A DNA stretch of 64,000 nucleotides from Candidatus Latescibacterota bacterium (GTDB taxonomy: Bacteria > Latescibacterota > UBA2968 > UBA8231): NCBI GenBank assembly GCA_022819745.1, contig JAJEGS010000006.1:62001-126000 (forward strand), in the 5' to 3' direction. The notes beneath the pieces were generated by a model. That model ran no database searches. It had not been told where the DNA came from and saw only the letters and a program-made list of their open reading frames with translations. Below, in pieces: positions 1-7,210 of this stretch (the first letter of the stretch is position 1; each line of letters starts with the position of its first letter). The position numbers and the translations under genes were made by a program.

Positions 1-457
1 GGGCGCTAATGTGGTCTTGGTGTCCGTGCGTCAGCAAGATCTGTTCGACCGTTAGTCCAGAGGCGGCCAAGCGCTGGAGGATTTTATCCGCGTCGAACCC
101 GGGGTCGATGACTGCGGCACGGCCCGTTGCCGCACAGCCGACGATGTAGCCGTTCATCAGAAAGCCGCTGCCGAGCACCATCATCTCCACTTGCGCCCCG
201 GCAATCGAGCGGCCCGCTGGATCGCGCGGGAAAAACGCCTGCGCTGCACTCGCCTGCAATTTGTCCGAATGTAAGCCGAGGGCTTGAGCCAGCCGCTCTA
301 TCGCGTCTGCGGCCGGGATCAGTTCGTAGTCTTCGATCTTGGCAATATCCTCGGCAGTCAATCTCACCCGATCAGCCAGTTCTGCAACCGCAATCTCCTG
401 CCCGCGCCGGGCCTTGCCGACGACATCGCCGAATTCGTCTTCTAGTTGCGTGTACAT
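1..457 (-). CDS. XRE-type HTH / metallo-beta-lactamase fold hydrolase, 3' part cut by window edge
   Basis: This gene is read on the minus strand from an ATG at 457 and runs off the window start, so only about 152 N-terminal residues are visible. Residues 19-62 look like an XRE-type helix-turn-helix (AELADRVRLTAEDIAKIED). After a linker, a metallo-beta-lactamase fold begins and the metal-binding motif HGHQDH is seen at residues 144-149. In this family that motif binds two metal ions in glyoxalase II-like or other hydrolases. The HTH may place the hydrolase on DNA or sense a ligand, but the substrate cannot be told. It lies 6 bp downstream of the lipoprotein gene on the same strand and is probably cotranscribed with it. 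Confidence 0.75.
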   Translation of the reverse strand, partial: MYTQLEDEFGDVVGKARRGQEIAVAELADRVRLTAEDIAKIEDYELIPAADAIERLAQALGLHSDKLQASAAQAFFPRDPAGRSIAGAQVEMMVLGSGFLMNGYIVGCAATGRAAVIDPGFDADKILQRLAASGLTVEQILLTHGHQDHISA

Positions 458-463
458 ATTCCC

Positions 464-1132
464 TCAGTATTTAGGCTCAACGGAGCCGGCTTGTAAACTA
501 CCCAAAAACTCATCAAAGCTAGCGGCCCATTGCCCGACGGTCTGGGCCGGTCCAGTCATCTTGAAAAACACCGTGCCCGAGCGGTGGACGGCAATGGCCC
601 CGAGCATCCGGTAGCCAGCTTGAGGCGTTGTGTCTCCCATCCCCATTCCCGCAGAGAAGGTTCCGCTGACATCAACTCCGGTTATTTCGATGTCCCCCAC
701 CTGTTGCGTCCAACGCCGCCCTTGGGCTGGTTGGCCGTCCTCCTGTGTGAACTGACCGAACCAGCGCTCGATGTTGGCTTCGACGCTTCCGCCTTGCCCC
801 GGGCCGAAGAAAAAGATGCCCAATGTCGCTTCTCCGGCCGGGCCGGGCAGGCCGTATTGGGCCACCCGCATGGAGCTGGACGGCTGCTGCGCCACCCAAC
901 CCTTGGGAGCCACCGCGCTGAGTGGTCCGAGCGCCTGTCGGCCGCTCGCTTGGCCCGACGGATACGCTGGCGTCGTACTGGTTGGCGTTGTGGAACGGGC
1001 GGTGAATCCCCGCTCGGCCACGGCCTCCACTGGCTCTTGGTCGCTGAAATTTTGACTGCACCCGATGGCTCCAAGGACCCCAGCTAATATCCACACAGAT
1101 CGTCTCCGAGGCCAAAGAATGTCCTTTATCAC
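464..1132 (-). CDS. Predicted lipoprotein of unknown function
   Basis: I choose the GTG at 1132 because it has a GGAGG ribosome site 8 nt upstream and forms a GTGA overlap with the stop of the preceding gene; a longer reading would run 70 bp into that gene. The 222-residue product starts with a positively charged, hydrophobic signal and a lipobox ending in Cys25 (LGAIGC), so it should be a lipid-anchored envelope protein. A Ser/Thr/Pro-rich linker leads to a compact C-terminal domain (WVAQQPSSSMRVAQYGLP, then GTVFFKMTGPAQTV) that I recognise only as a conserved domain without known function. Translational coupling to the upstream membrane protein suggests that the two act together. Confidence 0.7.
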   Translation of the reverse strand: MIKDILWPRRRSVWILAGVLGAIGCSQNFSDQEPVEAVAERGFTARSTTPTSTTPAYPSGQASGRQALGPLSAVAPKGWVAQQPSSSMRVAQYGLPGPAGEATLGIFFFGPGQGGSVEANIERWFGQFTQEDGQPAQGRRWTQQVGDIEITGVDVSGTFSAGMGMGDTTPQAGYRMLGAIAVHRSGTVFFKMTGPAQTVGQWAASFDEFLGSLQAGSVEPKY

Positions 1133-1644
1133 AACAAACCCCTCCAAGCAATGAGGCCGATGAGGGCCGCTAGCACGACCAAGCCTCCTAAGTAAAACCA
1201 AACCCTGTTTCGCGCACGCCGCTGCGGTTTTTTAAGCGGCTTCCGCCTAGGCTGATTAAGAGCGAGCGTCCCCACTTGCAAAGTCGGCGACTTGTGTTGG
1301 ATGTAGTCGGCCATCTCCTCGTACATGCGGCGAATGCTCTGGGCATTCTCAGCCTCCCCGTAATCGGCCAGATGCGACAGCGGCAACCACTGCACCGGGG
1401 CGACTTCTTGGGAGATGGGAAATTCGATCTGCGCTTTGACCCGCGTCTGTTCGTAGCCTAGAAGGCGGACGTAATAGCGCAGCCGACAGCTATCGAAATC
1501 GACCAGACAACAGCGGTAGCCGATCTTGCCTAGCTGGCGTAACCCTTCCTCCACATCGCGCAACAAGACCAAGTCGAGTTCTTGGCGCGCAGTTACTAGC
1601 TGCTCGCGCAGCACTTTGACGGTTGTTGGGGCTCCCTCGTTCAT
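1129..1644 (-). CDS. Hypothetical protein with C-terminal membrane anchor
   Basis: A 171-residue protein that I do not recognise. The first 120 residues are soluble and mixed in character (RCCLVDFDSCRLRYYVRLLG). They are followed by a very basic linker (PRRKPLKKPQRRARNR) and one hydrophobic segment at about residues 148-168. This is the layout of a tail-anchored inner-membrane protein with its bulk in the cytoplasm. It is first in a group of three minus-strand genes and overlaps the lipoprotein gene by 4 nt. A TTGACA at 1695-1700 with a poor -10 could be its promoter. Confidence 0.6.
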   Translation of the reverse strand: MNEGAPTTVKVLREQLVTARQELDLVLLRDVEEGLRQLGKIGYRCCLVDFDSCRLRYYVRLLGYEQTRVKAQIEFPISQEVAPVQWLPLSHLADYGEAENAQSIRRMYEEMADYIQHKSPTLQVGTLALNQPRRKPLKKPQRRARNRVWFYLGGLVVLAALIGLIAWRGLL

Positions 1645-1735
1645 CGTCCTACTGCGAACTTAGAGCGCGAGAATAAGGCCGTTTTCGCGCTGGCTGTCAA
1701 CTTTCTCTCAGCGCACTTTTTGCTCAAACTGTGGT

Positions 1736-1765
1736 TTGACAAACTAGCACTGTATCGGTTAAGAT
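1736..1765 (+). promoter_or_regulatory. Possible sigma-70 promoter of the Omp85 gene
   Basis: A perfect -35 TTGACA at 1736-1741 is followed after 18 nt by a weak -10 TAAGAT at 1760-1765. The start codon of the barrel protein is 30 nt downstream, at 1796. Confidence 0.45.
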
Positions 1766-1795
1766 AGCCGCCAACTTGCATCCGCTCCCCAGCCT

Positions 1796-3289
1796 ATGTC
1801 GCGCGCCAGTCGCCTCTGTTCGATCTTTCTGCTTACGGTACTTTTGCCCATAGCCGGATATGCGCACGCCGAGGATGATTCTCCGCGCATCCACCGCATT
1901 GTCATCCACGGCCTCGAACGAACAGACGAACAGGTCATTCGCCGCGAATTGCTCTTTGCCGCAGGCGATGTCCTCGACTCCACCCTCGTTGCCGAAACAG
2001 CGCGCAATTTGCGGCGCTTGCTCTTTATCGGCGAAGTACACATCCGCTTACTCGACCAGCCCGAGGGCGTCGAGGTGACGGTCTCGGTAGAGGATCTCTA
2101 CTCGCGCGCCTTATCCCCCTTGATCTCGGGACAAATCGACGAATTGAGCTTCGGCGTGGTCGCGCTCGACTACAACTTTCGCGGCCGCGGCCAACGCCTG
2201 CGCTTGGGCCTCGAAAACCAAGCCATTTCCGGCCCTTGGGCCGAGTTGCTCTTTGCCGAGCCGCGCCTCGGCGGTAGCCGACGCTCCCTAGCGGTCCAGC
2301 TCGCCACAGGTGCCGAAGGCCACGACCACGCCCTGACTTTCTTGCGGCCCTTTGCCACCTTAGCCGATCGCCGCGCCTATGGCCTTTCCCTGTTCAGCCA
2401 ACAGGCCGTGCAGCGTTTGTATTCGGGGGGCCAGCTAAAAACGCGCTATCAAGACGCGCTCGACGGCAGTCGCATCTGGCTGATCCGCTCCTATGGCGAA
2501 CGGACGAAGGTGCGTCCCTCAGTGCAATTGCAGGTCTCGCGCCGCCGATTTACCGCGCGCACAAGCGATGGATACGCACCCTCCGACCGGACGCGGGTCG
2601 TGCCGAGCGTCGGCCTTCTCGTGTGGCATCCCCGCTATAAGCGCACCCGCTACATCCGCAACTTAGGCCCACTGGAAGACTTACAAACGGGCAGTTGGCT
2701 GTCGCTGCGTTGGGGCTTTGCCCATCGCTCCTTGGGATCGGATCGGACCTTTTCTTTTTACCAAGCCCATCTAGCCCCCCGATTCGAGCCAACCAAGCGC
2801 AGTTATGCCGAGTTGACCTTGTTCACCAGCACGTACCGAGGCGAGGGGGAATTTTACAACCTCTTCGCCTTGGCATCCGCGACCGCGTACTTCCGGCTGG
2901 GAGCGGCTCATTCGCTCGCCTTGCGCGCCGCTTGGGAAACCCTGCACCGCAGCGAGGACGCCGATCAGCTCCTCCTCGGTCTAGTGCGCGGCTTGCGCGG
3001 CTATGCCCCTCGGCGCTACGACGGCACGAGACGCGCACTGTTCAACGTAGAAGCACGCCCCACTTTAGTTCGCCGACCTTGGTACACTCTCGCGAGTGCC
3101 GCCTTTGTGGATTGCGGTGCGGCTTGGACACCCGATAGCAAAAAGGCCAATTTGGTCTGTTCCCCTGGCTTGGGCATCCGCCTAGGCTGGCCCAAGGTGT
3201 ACAACACGCCGGTCCTGCGCGGTGATATAGCCTACGGACTAGCAGAGGGCACGTATGCGTTCTCCGTGGGAATGGGGCAGTATTTTTGA
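1796..3289 (+). CDS. Omp85 (BamA/TamA-like) outer membrane protein with one POTRA domain
   Basis: The 497-residue precursor starts with a signal peptide (cleavage near AHA at residue 25). Residues 30-100 match a POTRA domain (IHRIVIHGLERTDEQVIRRE, then NLRRLLFIGEVHI). The rest is rich in alternating aromatic and polar strands, as in a 16-strand Omp85 barrel, and ends in the terminal Phe typical of outer membrane proteins. BamA has five POTRA domains and TamA three. A single POTRA suggests a minor Omp85 member for protein or lipid insertion rather than BamA itself. It stands alone on the plus strand, diverging from the gene at 1644. Confidence 0.8.
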   Translation: MSRASRLCSIFLLTVLLPIAGYAHAEDDSPRIHRIVIHGLERTDEQVIRRELLFAAGDVLDSTLVAETARNLRRLLFIGEVHIRLLDQPEGVEVTVSVEDLYSRALSPLISGQIDELSFGVVALDYNFRGRGQRLRLGLENQAISGPWAELLFAEPRLGGSRRSLAVQLATGAEGHDHALTFLRPFATLADRRAYGLSLFSQQAVQRLYSGGQLKTRYQDALDGSRIWLIRSYGERTKVRPSVQLQVSRRRFTARTSDGYAPSDRTRVVPSVGLLVWHPRYKRTRYIRNLGPLEDLQTGSWLSLRWGFAHRSLGSDRTFSFYQAHLAPRFEPTKRSYAELTLFTSTYRGEGEFYNLFALASATAYFRLGAAHSLALRAAWETLHRSEDADQLLLGLVRGLRGYAPRRYDGTRRALFNVEARPTLVRRPWYTLASAAFVDCGAAWTPDSKKANLVCSPGLGIRLGWPKVYNTPVLRGDIAYGLAEGTYAFSVGMGQYF

Positions 3290-3302
3290 TAGTGTGAACC
3301 TT

Positions 3303-3318
3303 TTGGCATACTTAGAGC
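3303..3318 (+). promoter_or_regulatory. Possible sigma-54 promoter of msrAB
   Basis: The sequence TTGGCATACTTAGAGC has GG and GC separated by exactly 10 nt, as in -24/-12 promoters, and shares TTTTGGCAT with the better sigma-54 site ahead of pspA. The -12 half (GAGC instead of TTGC) is poor. The predicted start lies about 20 nt before the ATG. Confidence 0.3.
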
Positions 3319-3352
3319 GTCTATTAAGAAAACCAACGCAAAAGGAGGAGTG

Positions 3353-4408
3353 ATGAAAGTCAAACTACTCATTCTAACCGGCGCGGTCCTGTGTGTGCTT
3401 AGCATTCAAACCAGCCGCGCTCAAGACCACGCCCAAGCGACGTTTGCCGGGGGATGTTTCTGGTGCATCGAAGCACCCTTTGACAAGGTCGCGGGAGTCG
3501 TCTCAGCCGTTTCCGGCTACACCGGTGGCGAGCGCGAAAACCCGACCTACAAGCAAGTCAGCTCCGGCGCGACCAAGCACATAGAATCCGTGCTGGTCAC
3601 CTTTGATCCCGAGGTCGTCTCCTATAGCCAGCTTCTCGACATCTACTGGCGTCAATTTGACCCCACCGATCCAAGTGGGTCCTTTTACGACCGCGGCCAT
3701 CAATATACCTCAGCCATATTCTACCACGATGAAGAGCAACGCGCCTTAGCCGAAGCGAGCAAACAAGCTCTCGACGCATCGGGCCGCTTTGACAAACCCA
3801 TCGTCACGCCTATCCGCTCAGCCGCTATTTTTTATCAGGCCGAGGAGTACCACCAAGACTATTATCGCAAGAATCCCCAGCACTACCAGCGCTACCGTCG
3901 GGGATCAGGCCGCGACCGCTTCATCGAAGAGACGTGGGGCAAAGACCTGCCGACGCCAACGGTCAGCGCCCAATACGCCAAGCCTTCCATCGACACCTTG
4001 CGCACCAAGCTCACGGACTTGCAATTTCGGGTCACACAGGAAGACGCCACCGAGCGGCCCTTCCACAATCTGTACTGGGACAACAAGGCCGTGGGCATCT
4101 ACGTCGATATCGTTTCCGGTGAACCCCTCTTTAGCTCTCAGCACAAGTTCAAATCCGGCACCGGCTGGCCCAGCTTTACCCAACCCCTAGAGCCAGATCA
4201 CATCGTCGAGCACACCGACAATTCACTGTTTATGACCCGCGTCGAAGTCCGCAGCAAATACGCCGATTCGCACCTCGGGCACGTCTTTGCGGACGGCCCG
4301 CCCCCCACCGGGCTGCGCTACTGCATCAACTCGGCGTCTCTGCGCTTTATTCCCGTTGAGGATTTGGCCAAGGAAGGCTACGGCGAGTACGCGGCCCTGT
4401 TTGAGTAA
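3353..4408 (+). CDS. msrAB: Exported methionine sulfoxide reductase MsrA-MsrB fusion
   Basis: The enzyme reduces both S- and R-methionine sulfoxide and so repairs oxidised proteins. The ATG at 3353 is preferred over a GTG at 3350 because AAAGGAGG ends 4 nt before it. A signal peptide of about 23 residues points to the periplasm. MsrA comes first, with the catalytic GCFWC at residues 34-38. MsrB follows from about residue 205 ([20 protein letters not shown], catalytic Cys324 in [11 protein letters not shown]). The position of the first zinc CxxC of MsrB reads [10 protein letters not shown], so this is the zinc-free type. The fusion order is as in other MsrAB proteins. A possible sigma-54 promoter precedes it and a strong terminator follows. 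Confidence 0.93.
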   Translation: MKVKLLILTGAVLCVLSIQTSRAQDHAQATFAGGCFWCIEAPFDKVAGVVSAVSGYTGGERENPTYKQVSSGATKHIESVLVTFDPEVVSYSQLLDIYWRQFDPTDPSGSFYDRGHQYTSAIFYHDEEQRALAEASKQALDASGRFDKPIVTPIRSAAIFYQAEEYHQDYYRKNPQHYQRYRRGSGRDRFIEETWGKDLPTPTVSAQYAKPSIDTLRTKLTDLQFRVTQEDATERPFHNLYWDNKAVGIYVDIVSGEPLFSSQHKFKSGTGWPSFTQPLEPDHIVEHTDNSLFMTRVEVRSKYADSHLGHVFADGPPPTGLRYCINSASLRFIPVEDLAKEGYGEYAALFE

Positions 4409-4439
4409 ACGCGAAGGCTTTGGCATTGCAAAAATGCAA

Positions 4440-4492
4440 ACAGCCGGACAACCTTACCGAGAATCGGGATTGGTTGGTCCGGCTGTTTTTTT
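4440..4492 (+). terminator. Rho-independent terminator after msrAB
   Basis: ACAGCCGGACAACC pairs with GGTTGGTCCGGCTGT (one bulged base) around a loop of about 16 nt and is followed by a run of T. It lies 32 nt after the msrAB stop codon. Confidence 0.85.
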
Positions 4493-4495
4493 AAG

Positions 4496-4571
4496 TGGCT
4501 CCGCGGGTAGGATTCGAACCTACGACCAAGTGGTTAACAGCCACCCGCTCTGCCAGCTGAGCTACCGCGGA
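4496..4571 (-). tRNA. tRNA-Asn (GTT)
   Basis: The minus strand folds as a full cloverleaf: acceptor TCCGCGG/CCGCGGA, D-arm TAGCTCAGCTGGCAGAGC, anticodon loop CTGTTAA with anticodon GTT, and T-arm GGTTCGAATCC. The discriminator is G, and the 3' CCA is encoded at 4498-4496. It lies between msrAB and the sigma factor gene, downstream of the latter on the same strand. Confidence 0.97.
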
Positions 4572-4578
4572 ATAAACA

Positions 4579-4584
4579 ATTATA
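4579..4584 (-). promoter_or_regulatory. -10 box of the tRNA-Asn promoter
   Basis: A perfect TATAAT on the minus strand ends 7 nt before the mature 5' end of tRNA-Asn, where a -10 box should be. No good -35 is seen at 16-18 nt. Confidence 0.45.
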
Positions 4585-4600
4585 TTAACGAAAAATCGGG

Positions 4601-4635
4601 CAAAAATCAAATAAGGCCAAGCCGCCAGCGGCCTT
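4601..4635 (-). terminator. Probable terminator of the sigma factor gene
   Basis: On the minus strand AAGGCC (4635-4630) pairs with GGCCTT (4618-4613) around a GC-rich loop, followed by ATTTGATTTTTG. It lies about 37 nt after the sigma factor stop and before tRNA-Asn. Confidence 0.6.
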
Positions 4636-4671
4636 GTTCACCCACTTTTTTCGCCCCGCGGCAGTGGATAA

Positions 4672-5517
4672 TTAGTCCGAGTAGTACTCCTTGAGAGAGT
4701 CGCAGCGAGCGGGGTGGCGGAGCTTCTGCAGGGCCTTTTCCTTGATTTGCCGCACTCGCTCCCGCGTGCGCCCGACATAGGCCCCGATCTTCTCCAAGGT
4801 CATCGGCTCGTGTCCATCCAATCCGTAGTACATCTTCAAGACGCGCGCCTCGCCCTCGGTCAGAGCGTGCATGGCGTTGTAAATTTCCTCTTTGAGCTCG
4901 TCGCTGGAGAGGGCCTCGTCGCTGGGCGGCTGACTGTAGTCGGGAATCAGATCGCCGAAACAGCGATCCGGCTCGGATTCGTCGCAGGGCATCTCCAGCG
5001 AAACCGGCCTTTGGGCCAGCCGCAACAGGAGTTCCATATCACCGGGTTCGACCTCTAGCTCTTCGGCTATTTCCTCTACTTCTGGGGGGCGCCCTAGCCC
5101 CTGTTCGAGCTTGTTGAGCACCCTGTTGACGCGCGTCAACTCGCCGATGCGATTCAGCGGCAACCGCACGATGCGCGACTGATTGGCCAACGCTTGCAGA
5201 ATTGACTGGCGGATCCACCACACGGCATAGGAAATGAATTTGAAGCCCTTCGTGCCGTCAAAGCGCTTGGCGGCGATGATAAGCCCCAAGTTCCCCTCGT
5301 TGATCAGATCCGAAAGCGGCAGGCCCAAATTCTGATATTGCTTCGCCACACTTACGACGAAGCGCAGGTTGGCTTTAACCAGATTGGATAGGGCCTCTTC
5401 ATCGCCCTCTTTTATTTGCTGGGCGATGGCCACTTCGTCCTCGGACGATAGCCCGACGGCATCTTCGATCTCGTGGAAATACTGATCGACGATAGAATCG
5501 GTCTGCAAGGTAGTCAT
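4672..5517 (-). CDS. rpoD: Primary-type RNA polymerase sigma-70 factor
   Basis: The 281-residue protein has region 1.2 (DQYFHEIEDAVGLSSEDEV), region 2 with the -10 recognition helix (YAVWWIRQSILQALANQSR), region 3 and region 4 (MTLEKIGAYVGRTRERVRQI). The RIVRLPLNRIGEL stretch and the lack of region 1.1 match the compact housekeeping sigma factor of Bacteroidetes/Chlorobi-type bacteria. The start at 5517 is set by GGAGG 9 nt upstream; a longer reading would cover the leader. The -35/-10 elements seen in the window fit a housekeeping sigma-70. An alternative group 2 sigma factor is possible, but the region 2/3 match favours the primary one. Confidence 0.88.
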   Translation of the reverse strand: MTTLQTDSIVDQYFHEIEDAVGLSSEDEVAIAQQIKEGDEEALSNLVKANLRFVVSVAKQYQNLGLPLSDLINEGNLGLIIAAKRFDGTKGFKFISYAVWWIRQSILQALANQSRIVRLPLNRIGELTRVNRVLNKLEQGLGRPPEVEEIAEELEVEPGDMELLLRLAQRPVSLEMPCDESEPDRCFGDLIPDYSQPPSDEALSSDELKEEIYNAMHALTEGEARVLKMYYGLDGHEPMTLEKIGAYVGRTRERVRQIKEKALQKLRHPARCDSLKEYYSD

Positions 5518-5606
5518 AACTTGACGCCTCCTGTTGCTAATGAGCCAGCAGGGGACTCGTGGCTGCATTAAGCTATGATGGTACCTAATTATGAACGAGC
5601 AGGGAG

Positions 5607-5635
5607 TTCGGATGTGTGGGGGAAGTACATCCGAA
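5607..5635 (-). promoter_or_regulatory. Hairpin in the leader of the sigma factor mRNA
   Basis: TTCGGATGT and ACATCCGAA form a perfect 9-bp stem with an 11-nt loop. It lies about 90 nt before the sigma factor start, inside the roughly 150-nt leader expected from the promoter at 5676-5703. Its role is unknown. Confidence 0.5.
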
Positions 5636-5675
5636 AGCAAAGCGGTTTTGAAAAAACCTCAAGAGGATTTGGTAT

Positions 5676-5703
5676 AATATAGGGTTAAATATTCTATAAT
5701 CAA
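5676..5703 (-). promoter_or_regulatory. Probable promoter of the sigma factor gene
   Basis: On the minus strand TTGATT (5703-5698) and TATATT (5681-5676) are 16 nt apart, in a very AT-rich stretch between the flavoprotein gene end and the sigma factor gene. Confidence 0.55.
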
Positions 5704-5760
5704 CTGTTTTTTTATTTACTTATGTTTTTATTTAGTCGACGATTTGGTGTTTGGCTCAAT

Positions 5761-7194
5761 CTAGGCGATGGCTTCTTTGGCCAGCCGTACACAACGCTCG
5801 ACATCGTAATCTCGCAAAATGGTAATTTTCTGGGTTTCCAATGAGCCTTCGGCGTGGATGGCCAATAGCTCGTTGTACCCGCCAAAAGTCGAAGCCGTCA
5901 GGTCTCGCACCAAGTTGATTGCCTTCAGCCGCGCCTCGGCGTCAATGCCACTCCCACCCAAGAAGTGTTCGATATAGTTTTGGGTCTCGGGATTGGCCAA
6001 GTCTTCTTCCGACGGCCCAGTGACCACCAACCCTCCGGCAATATCCTGAACCCAAGACACAGCTTGGTGATAGTTATTGGCAAAGTGGAATTTGGCCAAG
6101 TTGGTTAAGACGATATTGGGCACGGCCGTGCCGTTTGCAGCGATGCGGCAATCGTGGGCCGCAGCCAAGGTCAGCCCGCGGACGGTCTCGGCATAGGTGA
6201 TGAGCTTGGTCAGTTTCTCGCGCACGTGGCCGGCCTTGGCGATGCCGTTGTACTGGGCTAAGAGCGCCGCTGCTCCGATAAAGAGGTCGCAGAGCGGCGG
6301 TTTATACGAGGCGGCCGTAAAGCGGTGAAATTCGACAAAGGCGTTGGCCAGCGGCCCGGCGTATTGCCACTCCCCTTTGAGGAAGACGCGCTCGTTGGGA
6401 ATAAACACATCGTCGAAGATCGTCAACGTGTCGATCATGCGGTGCTCGGAACTGACCGGATGGTGAAACTGGCTCACCGGCGGCGAGCCAAAGGGGCTGG
6501 CGATCAGCTTGAGCCCCGGCGCATTGACTGGCGTTGCAAAGGCAACCGCATAGGCTGCATCCTCCTCCTTGAGCGCACGGGTCGGCAAGACTATGAGTTC
6601 ATCGACATACGGGGCACACGTGGTATGGGCTTTGGCCCCGCGCACCACGATCCCATCGCTTCGCTCCTCGACAATGTGGACGTAGTAGTCAGGGTGTGCT
6701 TGCTGCGAGGGCAAGAGGCTACGGTCGCCCTTTACGTCGGTTTGGGCCACGGCCAAGCTCAGATCGCGCTGCTTGCACTCGCGGTGGAAGGCTTGCACGC
6801 GCGCGTTGTATTGTCCACCGGCATTTTTGTCCAAATGGTCGGAGACTAAGTCGAGGGCGAAGAGCGCGTCGGTGCCAATTTCCTTGATTAGCAGCACCAC
6901 GCTGTTGCCCAGCCGCGTCGAACGCTCAATCATTTCGCGTCGGTTGAGCAAGTCCTCGGCATCTATCGGAATCTTAAAATAGCGACTGACGAGTTCGCCC
7001 AGTTCTTCATCCGTCCAAGTCATCAGATCGCGGTGCTTCGGGTCCTCGGCCAATTCAAAATCCAAGGCGACGTGATCGACCCCGATCCCCAAATCGTCAT
7101 GCGCGGTTACGTCCTCGACCCGCTCTCCCCGATGGTACACTTCGCGCCCATCGCGCAAGCCCTCTTTGAATTCAGCGGCACTACGCAAGCCCAT
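5761..7194 (-). CDS. 4-hydroxyphenylacetate 3-hydroxylase / 4-hydroxybutyryl-CoA dehydratase family flavoprotein
   Basis: The 477-residue protein has the HpaB/AbfD fold signatures KGDRSLLPSQQAHPDYY, IVVRGAKAH, TIFDDVFIPNERVF and DIAGGLVVTGPSEED. It is closest in pattern to AbfD-type dehydratases, which use FAD and a [4Fe-4S] cluster held by Cys99, Cys103, His292 and Cys299. Here the CFQRC-like motif reads LLIKE, and the position after the conserved His (FHRFTAASY) is Tyr, so the cluster ligands appear to be lost. It is therefore probably a flavin enzyme such as a hydroxylase or acyl-CoA-type oxidoreductase, not a true dehydratase. It is last in the RNase Y operon, 16 nt after the FadN-like gene, which suggests an acyl-CoA or aromatic-CoA substrate. 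Confidence 0.8.
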   Translation of the reverse strand: MGLRSAAEFKEGLRDGREVYHRGERVEDVTAHDDLGIGVDHVALDFELAEDPKHRDLMTWTDEELGELVSRYFKIPIDAEDLLNRREMIERSTRLGNSVVLLIKEIGTDALFALDLVSDHLDKNAGGQYNARVQAFHRECKQRDLSLAVAQTDVKGDRSLLPSQQAHPDYYVHIVEERSDGIVVRGAKAHTTCAPYVDELIVLPTRALKEEDAAYAVAFATPVNAPGLKLIASPFGSPPVSQFHHPVSSEHRMIDTLTIFDDVFIPNERVFLKGEWQYAGPLANAFVEFHRFTAASYKPPLCDLFIGAAALLAQYNGIAKAGHVREKLTKLITYAETVRGLTLAAAHDCRIAANGTAVPNIVLTNLAKFHFANNYHQAVSWVQDIAGGLVVTGPSEEDLANPETQNYIEHFLGGSGIDAEARLKAINLVRDLTASTFGGYNELLAIHAEGSLETQKITILRDYDVERCVRLAKEAIA

Positions 7195-7210
7195 AAGGCC
7201 CCCTTCCCTT

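Noticed and set aside
5761..7194. Naming this gene 4-hydroxybutyryl-CoA dehydratase (AbfD)
   Set aside because: The Cys ligands of the [4Fe-4S] cluster appear to be absent, so only the family name is supported.
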